A stretch of 64,000 bases of DNA from Rahnella laticis. Its GTDB lineage: Bacteria > Pseudomonadota > Gammaproteobacteria > Enterobacterales > Enterobacteriaceae. The stretch spans positions 140,326 through 204,325 of the forward strand of contig NZ_JADOBI010000010.1 in NCBI RefSeq assembly GCF_015644585.1. The letters run 5' to 3'. The notes beneath the pieces are model-generated. The model was given only the letters and a program-made list of their open reading frames with translations. It searched no databases and had not been told where the DNA came from. The position numbers were made by a program, and so were the translations under genes. Shown in pieces: positions 59,374-64,000 of the stretch. How positions within the stretch are numbered: the stretch's first letter is position 1; the number at the start of each line of letters is the position of its first letter.

Positions 59374-60309
59374 TTAGCCAAACTCTCTCAGGCGATGCAG
59401 GAGGCGAAGGAACGGCGTGCCTTCATCTTGTTTACGATCATGACTGCCGGTGATTACGACGGTGGCCGTCGTTCCCGCCGGGTATGGATGCTGCTGGTCT
59501 TTATCGTCGAGCACGATTTTCACCGGCACGCGCTGCGCCAGACGCACCCATTCCAGATTGCTGTCGATAGTCGCCAGACCGTTGGTCGCCGCCGAAGACG
59601 AGCTGTTGGTGACCGCCGCCGCGACGCTGTCTACCGTGCCGTGCATAATGCGGTTACTGCCCAGCGGAGTGATCTCCGCGCGGTCGCCTTTTTTCAGGCC
59701 CTGCAATTTGGTTTCTTCCAGATACGCCAGAATGTAGAAAGAGTTTTTCTTCACCAGCGCAACGGCGGTAGAACCACGGTTAATGTAGTTGCCCGGATGC
59801 ACCGTGAGGTTGGTGACCCAGCCATCAGCCGGCGCGACAACCACGGTACGCTCTAAATCCAGTACCGCCAGATCGCGCGCGGCCTGCGCTTTCGCCAGCT
59901 GATGCTGCGCGGTTTGCAGTACGTTGTTCGCCTGATCGATTTCTTCCTGCGACATTGCCTGAACACCCAGTTTCACACGGCGTCCGGCTTCGCGTTTTTT
60001 CTCGGCGGCCAGCGCCTGATAATAAGCGACGTCAGCGCTCGCTTCGTCCAGCGCCTGCTGATAACGCGGCTGGTCGATTTTGAACAGCACCTGACCTTTG
60101 GTCACCAGCTGGTTATCAATCACCGGCACGTCAGTGATTAAACCGGTCACATCCGGCGCTATCGACACAACGTCAGCGGTAAATTTGGCATCACGGGTCC
60201 ACGGTGATTCGGTATAGAACGCCCAGGCTCTGAAGATTGCGATGACAGCCAGAACGACAAGAATCAGCGTAATTGCATAACGTATTATTTTTATAGAGAA
60301 ATTTTTCAC
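59374..60309 (-). CDS. aaeA: Aromatic carboxylic acid efflux adaptor AaeA
   Basis: A 311-residue HlyD-family membrane fusion protein. One N-terminal membrane anchor (about 8-28), the biotinyl-lipoyl-like halves [24 protein letters not shown] and [20 protein letters not shown], and a coiled-coil hairpin (about 80-145). Couples AaeB to the outer membrane. It starts seven bases after aaeX. Confidence 0.95.
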   Translation of the reverse strand: MKNFSIKIIRYAITLILVVLAVIAIFRAWAFYTESPWTRDAKFTADVVSIAPDVTGLITDVPVIDNQLVTKGQVLFKIDQPRYQQALDEASADVAYYQALAAEKKREAGRRVKLGVQAMSQEEIDQANNVLQTAQHQLAKAQAARDLAVLDLERTVVVAPADGWVTNLTVHPGNYINRGSTAVALVKKNSFYILAYLEETKLQGLKKGDRAEITPLGSNRIMHGTVDSVAAAVTNSSSSAATNGLATIDSNLEWVRLAQRVPVKIVLDDKDQQHPYPAGTTATVVITGSHDRKQDEGTPFLRLLHRLREFG

Positions 60310-60316
60310 AACGGCC

Positions 60317-60520
60317 TCAGACGAACAAGCGGGAAATCAGGTAAAAAAGACAGCAATATAATGCTGTGTTAAACAACGCCGGATGCCAGACAAAGTCATA
60401 AATACCAGTCGGTTGTAATACCCGCCGGAGCAGGAAAAACACCACCAGCGCCAGCAGTATTTCAAAAAATACCGGTGGAAACGACAATCCGAAAATCACC
60501 ATTACCGGAAGCAAACTCAT
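60317..60520 (-). CDS. aaeX: Small membrane protein AaeX
   Basis: A 67-residue DUF1656 membrane protein, first gene of aaeXAB. Two hydrophobic helices (about 4-28 and 48-66) and the highly conserved [30 protein letters not shown]-terminus (residues 39-67), essentially the same as E. coli AaeX. Start at 60520 matches; an ATG at 60523 would add one Met. Role unknown. Confidence 0.94.
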   Translation of the reverse strand: MSLLPVMVIFGLSFPPVFFEILLALVVFFLLRRVLQPTGIYDFVWHPALFNTALYCCLFYLISRLFV

Positions 60521-60806
60521 CAAAAATTCCTTACATTATTACCAGCAGCAGTGACGACGGGCAGACCTGCTCGTCCCGCGCACGCATTATTCATTATTTT
60601 AGGCAATGCCACGCGTCCCCGGAGATAAATAATTCACTGGGAAGTGCTCAATGAAACTGTGGGGTTGCCAGGGAAGTGTGCGAAGGTAAGCATTGATTCA
60701 GGAAATCAGAAACCTGAGTTTTATCGCCCGGACGGGTATATTAGCGTGCTTATTATCAAGTAATCAACGTTCTGTGATCTAAATCACTTTTAAGCCAGAG
60801 TTAACA
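60521..60806. promoter_or_regulatory. aaeX-aaeR divergent control region
   Basis: A 286-base control region expected to hold the AaeR operator and both promoters. It contains the CRP-like site at 60773-60788 annotated separately. No other repeat was assigned. Confidence 0.6.
60773..60788. promoter_or_regulatory. CRP-like binding site upstream of aaeR
   Basis: TGTGATCTAAATCACT matches the CRP consensus TGTGA-N6-TCACA at nine of ten conserved positions. It ends 18 bases before the aaeR ATG, so it could repress aaeR or activate the divergent operon. Confidence 0.6.
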
Positions 60807-61745
60807 ATGGACCGATTAAAACGCATGTCGATATTCGCTCAGGTCGTGGAAAGCGGTTCTTTTACCGCCGCCGCACGACGCCTCGACATGAGCGTTTCCG
60901 CCATTAGCCAGACCATTTCGAAACTGGAAAATGACTTACAAATCAAATTACTAAACCGAAGCACCCGCAGTATCGGCCTGACAGAAGCCGGGAAGCTTTA
61001 CTATCAGGGATGCCGGAAAATGCTGCATGACGTGCGTGAAGTGCATGAACAATTGTATGCCTTCAACAACACGCCAACCGGCACTTTGCGCATCGGCAGC
61101 TCATCGACAATGGCACAAAATGTTCTTGCTGCCATGACCGCCGAAATGCTGACTGAATACCCCGGTCTGACGGTCAATCTGGTGACCGGCATTCCTGCGC
61201 CGGATCTGATTGCCGACGGTCTGGACGTGGTGATCCGCGTCGGTGCTTTGCAGGATTCCAGCCTGTTTTCCACGCGGCTGGGTTCCATGCCAATGGTCGT
61301 GTGCGCGGCGCGCAGTTATCTGGCGCAGCACGGTACGCCGGAAAAACCTGCCGATATGGTGAATTTTTCGTGGCTGGAATACAGCGTCCGTCCGGACAGC
61401 GAGTTTGAACTGATCGCGCCGGAAGGTATTTCCACGCGTATCACGCCGCAAGGGCGTTTCGTCACCAACGATTCGCAGACCATGATCCGCTGGCTGAAAG
61501 CCGGTGTCGGCATTGCGTACGTCCCGCTGATGTGGGTGATTGAAGAGATTAACGCCGGTGACGTGGAGATTCTTTTCAGAAGCTATCAGTCCGATCCGCG
61601 CCCGGTGTACGCGCTGTACACGGAAAAAGACAAACTTCCGCTGAAAGTACAGGTGTGTCTGGATTACCTGACCGATTACTTCAAACGGGTCAGCAAGGTG
61701 TATCAGGGATACCGGCATGGCAAGAAAGTGACGCAGTGGAATTGA
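60807..61745 (+). CDS. aaeR: LysR-type activator AaeR
   Basis: A 312-residue LysR-family regulator that activates aaeXAB in response to aromatic carboxylates such as p-hydroxybenzoate. Winged helix-turn-helix about 4-62 (SGSFTAAARRLDMSVSAISQTISKLE) and effector domain about 90-295 (DGLDVVIRVGALQDSSLFSTRLGSMPMVVCA). Closely matches E. coli AaeR and is divergent from its target. It is the last core gene before the rhs-associated accessory DNA; tldD, its E. coli neighbour, is not in the window. Confidence 0.95.
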   Translation: MDRLKRMSIFAQVVESGSFTAAARRLDMSVSAISQTISKLENDLQIKLLNRSTRSIGLTEAGKLYYQGCRKMLHDVREVHEQLYAFNNTPTGTLRIGSSSTMAQNVLAAMTAEMLTEYPGLTVNLVTGIPAPDLIADGLDVVIRVGALQDSSLFSTRLGSMPMVVCAARSYLAQHGTPEKPADMVNFSWLEYSVRPDSEFELIAPEGISTRITPQGRFVTNDSQTMIRWLKAGVGIAYVPLMWVIEEINAGDVEILFRSYQSDPRPVYALYTEKDKLPLKVQVCLDYLTDYFKRVSKVYQGYRHGKKVTQWN

Positions 61746-61811
61746 TTTAATCTTCTGAATCACATTTGTACGAATAATCTCATGAGATTAATTTTTCCAC
61801 TTCAGGGACTA

Positions 61812-62505
61812 TCAATATCCTTTTCCAGACATAAAACTATAAAGGAAATAAATTAATTTCTCTTCTCCGAAAATAATAGCTAGATCGAAAGGTGTATAAC
61901 CGAAACCACTTTTTATTTCAAAATCGGCGCCAGAGTGCAGTAACAACCTCATCATTTCAAAATCACCCTGCCCAATGGAGTAATGAAGAGCCGTCAAAAA
62001 ATGCCCGTCATCAGTTGTTGCATTTACATCAACTCCTGCATGTAAGAGACATTTCATTTCAGATATGCTTCTTCTCTTAGCGGCTATATGAATTGGCAAC
62101 TCGCCATATTCTGACATAGTATTAATGCTTATGTCTTCTTCCTGAAATAATTCATTTAATTTATACATTAAAAGAAGTTCATTCGAGTCAACTATAAATA
62201 ACTTTCTCTCAAATTCTTTCAAGAATTTAAAAACCTCAACCTCACCTTTTGATTCGGCAAGTTCTGAGGCGTTTTTTCCGAATTCATTTTTAAATCAAGA
62301 TCGGCGCCATGATCAACTAATAATTTGACGACATCAATATATCCTTTAGATGCTGCCTCTTGCAGTGGGGTATAACCTTGGTCTCCTTGCGAGTTAACAT
62401 CGACTCCCAGTCCAATTAGCTTTTTAACTATTTTAACCTCACCTCGAGATGCGGCGTAATTTATTGGATATGTTTGAAGAAGATTAGACTTAAAGTGATA
62501 ATTCT
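61812..62505 (-). pseudogene. Ankyrin-repeat protein gene, frameshifted and lacking a start
   Basis: Minus-strand ankyrin repeats in two frames. The upstream part (62505 to about 62295) reads NYAASRGEVKIVKKLIGLGVDVN and YTPLQEAASKGYIDVVKLLVDHGADLDLK. It loses frame in an A-run near 62295; one added A restores NEFGKNASELAESKGEVEVF, which runs into the downstream 136-codon open part (61812-62222; AAKRRSISEMKCLLHAGVDVN, YTPFDLAIIFGEEKLIYFLY). No start codon with a ribosome-binding site precedes the upstream part, which opens after a TAA. Either a decayed gene or a sequencing error in the A-run. Possibly an orphan immunity-type gene of the rhs locus. Confidence 0.75.
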
Positions 62506-62972
62506 TTGGTTCTTAGAAAAAATCAGGTTAATCATCAGAATAAAAATTTTTCATTTACTTGAAGGCCTACAGTAACGTTTAACATCGGTAGCTGATCTGC
62601 GCAATGCATTCAAAACTTCATTTATTTGTGCCGTATTTTGTTGGGAAAACACATCCTTTACCTTCGGCCCAAAAACTAACGTCAATTGTTATAAACCTAG
62701 TCAATTCGCTACCGCATATACAAAACAACATTAGTAATGAAAATGATTTTTCTTTAAAAGAAGAAAACCGGCGATATATTTTAAACATATCTGACAAGGT
62801 ATTTATATCAATGTTTCTTTTTTTGCAAATAAAATCATAACTAAAAAAATTGAGAAAGTAACAAAAAACACGAAAAATCTGGTCATTCAAATATTTAAAC
62901 CTCGATAAAAATAATGATATAGATACACATGACGAGCAGAAAGCAACATTTAACCAATCTCAAGTTTTTTAG
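62506..62972. other. AT-rich region with gene fragments
   Basis: About 470 bases of low-GC DNA without a convincing intact gene. On the minus strand, 62555 to about 62685 encodes a plausible C-terminus (QINEVLNALRRSATDVKRY then CRPSSK and TGA) with no start; another frame at 62618-62890 is open but hydrophobic and lacks a good ribosome-binding site. These look like remnants of displaced rhs-linked genes. Confidence 0.5.
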
Positions 62973-63371
62973 TCATTGCCAATAGCTATTCTTTCTCATT
63001 AATATTAACACTTGCTCATTCCTTTCAAATTTTCCAATGATTTTCTCTTTTGAAATTTCTCCTGAAAATTCCCCATGTATGTCTAGAGGGGGTGGCAATG
63101 TGAATGTGATTATATCCTTTTCGATTTCTGCTTTCGTAATAACTGGCACAGTAGGCTCACCCTCGCTGGTTTGAAAAATGACATTATATCCATCTTTTGA
63201 GTAAAGTATTATCAATTCTTCCCCCAAAAGGTCTCCGGATTCGTTATTAAAATGTAGACTGGAAAAAACTCCTGTGAGTTTAAATGGTTTTTTTGATAAT
63301 GCCATTGAATCTTTTAAATTAAAACTAAATAAAATAACAATCATTAACGAACACATTATATTTTTTCGCAT
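62973..63371 (-). CDS. Exported small protein, putative immunity to the Rhs M15 toxin
   Basis: A 132-residue protein with a Sec signal peptide (MRKNIMCSLMIVILFSF; cleavage near DSMA/LSKK) and a beta-rich mature domain (LTGVFSSLHFN, EELIILYSKDGYNVIFQTSEG, GEFSGEISKEKIIGKFER). Not recognised as any named family. It starts 16 bases after the rhs stop with AAAGG eight bases before the ATG. Export fits neutralising a toxin that acts on peptidoglycan in the periplasm. Codon use and AT content match the accessory block. Immunity is inferred from position. Confidence 0.7.
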   Translation of the reverse strand: MRKNIMCSLMIVILFSFNLKDSMALSKKPFKLTGVFSSLHFNNESGDLLGEELIILYSKDGYNVIFQTSEGEPTVPVITKAEIEKDIITFTLPPPLDIHGEFSGEISKEKIIGKFERNEQVLILMRKNSYWQ

Positions 63372-63387
63372 ATTATAAACCTTTAGC

Positions 63388-64000
63388 TTACTGCCCCGTT
63401 AAACGAAGATATTCTTGTGTAGCATTTTGAATTAATGAGTCTCTATCTCCTCCAGGGTCACTATAAAAATGTGGAGGATCTTGTGTTCGGAAATTCCCAC
63501 CCCAACTAAGTCCTGCAGCCGAAGCTGCAGCAAGAACAATTTGTTGTTGGCTTGCTGGCAGACTACTGTAATTGACGTCCACTGCGAATCCACACGAATG
63601 AAGGCTTCGGTCTGCAGGTGTAATTGCATTTGGATCATTGTGTAATGCGGCCTGATGCTGAGGGCTTCGGTATGCGCTGTTAAAATGTAAATTAACGCCA
63701 TTTTCAGAGGCATAAGAGATAAAACTTTCTACAGCAGGTAAGAAAGAGTCATCTAGATACGTATCACCTAGTCCTGGCAAATTTGCTGATACAAGTGTTA
63801 GCCCTAATGGGTCAATTCCTTTGACCGGATCCAGCGGATAAACATATAAATTCCCCCCTCCCATCAACCCAATCGGATCCTGCGTAATATACCGCCCCAG
63901 AGCCGGGTCATAATAACGGTGGCGGTTGTAATGCAGCCCCGATTCTTCGTCGTAATGCTGGCCCTGCATTCTTATGGGCTGCCGCAGTTTGTACGGATTA
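63388..64000 (-). CDS. Rhs protein C-terminus with M15 peptidase-like toxin domain (partial)
   Basis: The 3' end of an rhs gene; the 5' part lies beyond the window edge, and codons continue to 64000 ([10 protein letters not shown]). The conserved Rhs core end reads [20 protein letters not shown] then [17 protein letters not shown] and DPLGL, after which the variable toxin begins. The toxin has [25 protein letters not shown] and DPPHF, supplying the two His and one Asp zinc ligands (H124, D131, H167 counted from the Met at 63969) of VanY/endolysin-type M15 peptidases. Likely cleaves peptidoglycan stem peptides of rivals after T6SS delivery. Confidence 0.88.
   Translation of the reverse strand, partial: NPYKLRQPIRMQGQHYDEESGLHYNRHRYYDPALGRYITQDPIGLMGGGNLYVYPLDPVKGIDPLGLTLVSANLPGLGDTYLDDSFLPAVESFISYASENGVNLHFNSAYRSPQHQAALHNDPNAITPADRSLHSCGFAVDVNYSSLPASQQQIVLAAASAAGLSWGGNFRTQDPPHFYSDPGGDRDSLIQNATQEYLRLTGQ

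Noticed and set aside
62604..62840. Plus-strand open frame of 78 codons in the rhs-linked DNA
   Set aside because: AT-rich sequence gives long open frames by chance; it lacks a ribosome-binding site and runs opposite to all local gene fragments.

Overview
The window is a contiguous chromosomal segment of a gamma-proteobacterium of the order Enterobacterales. Nearly every core gene matches its E. coli counterpart over full length (arcB, gltBD, degQ/degS, murA, mla, lpt, rpoN, rapZ, lpoA, diaA), and the catalytic residues fall at the E. coli positions. Gene neighbourhoods are regrouped relative to E. coli (dolP next to mtgA/arcZ/arcB, degS tail-to-tail with murA, npr followed by a sugar-acid cluster, cytochrome b562 near pmbA). 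This suggests a Yersiniaceae-type genus such as Rahnella or a relative; the genus is recollection-based inference and was not tested.

Layout. 1-3.5 kb: tail of mzrA, yqjC-yqjD-yqjE-yqjK membrane/stress genes, a DoxX protein and glutathionyl-hydroquinone reductase. 3.5-5.2 kb: divergent yhaJ/yhaK. 5.27-5.65 kb: RNase P RNA on the minus strand. 5.7-10.3 kb: rsmI divergent from lpoA-yraN-diaA-dolP. 10.3-14.3 kb: mtgA, the sRNA ArcZ and arcB. 15-21 kb: gltBD. 21-25 kb: rplM-rpsI, sspAB and zapE on the minus strand. 25-28 kb: zapG, degQ, degS. 28.4-33.3 kb: mlaFEDCB, ibaG and murA. 33.6-41.6 kb: yrbG-kdsD-kdsC-lptC-lptA-lptB-rpoN-hpf-ptsN-rapZ-npr. Together these form an envelope-centred block: phospholipid retrograde transport, LPS transport and Kdo synthesis, peptidoglycan precursor synthesis, and the nitrogen PTS.

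41.65-50.56 kb is the most interesting region. Ten genes on the minus strand encode a PRD-domain protein, a glycine-rich SFCGS protein, DUF4312, two multi-spanning membrane proteins (DUF4311, DUF4310), an amidohydrolase/deacetylase, a DgaE-like PLP ammonia lyase, a KDGP-aldolase-family protein, an exported beta-propeller lactonase and a PRD/EIIB/EIIA regulator. I read it as an uptake and catabolic route for an N-acylated 2-amino-sugar acid (or its lactone), using a transporter with no recognisable classical PTS permease. It resembles a cluster known from Enterococcus faecalis (EF_0829-EF_0839 families) whose function, as far as I know, is not established.

50.9-61.7 kb: rnk with a terminator-like hairpin in its leader, an inverted pair of GC-rich palindromic repeats, cytochrome b562, pmbA, darP, a barnase/barstar pair, an aldehyde dehydrogenase, a sugar O-acetyltransferase, and the aaeXAB efflux operon with its divergent regulator aaeR.

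61.75-64 kb is AT-rich accessory DNA: the 3' end of an rhs gene (running off the window) whose C-terminal toxin domain carries the zinc ligands of an M15 peptidoglycan peptidase, a small exported protein as probable immunity factor, gene debris, and a frameshifted ankyrin-repeat gene. In E. coli tldD lies next to aaeR; here the rhs tail occupies that side.
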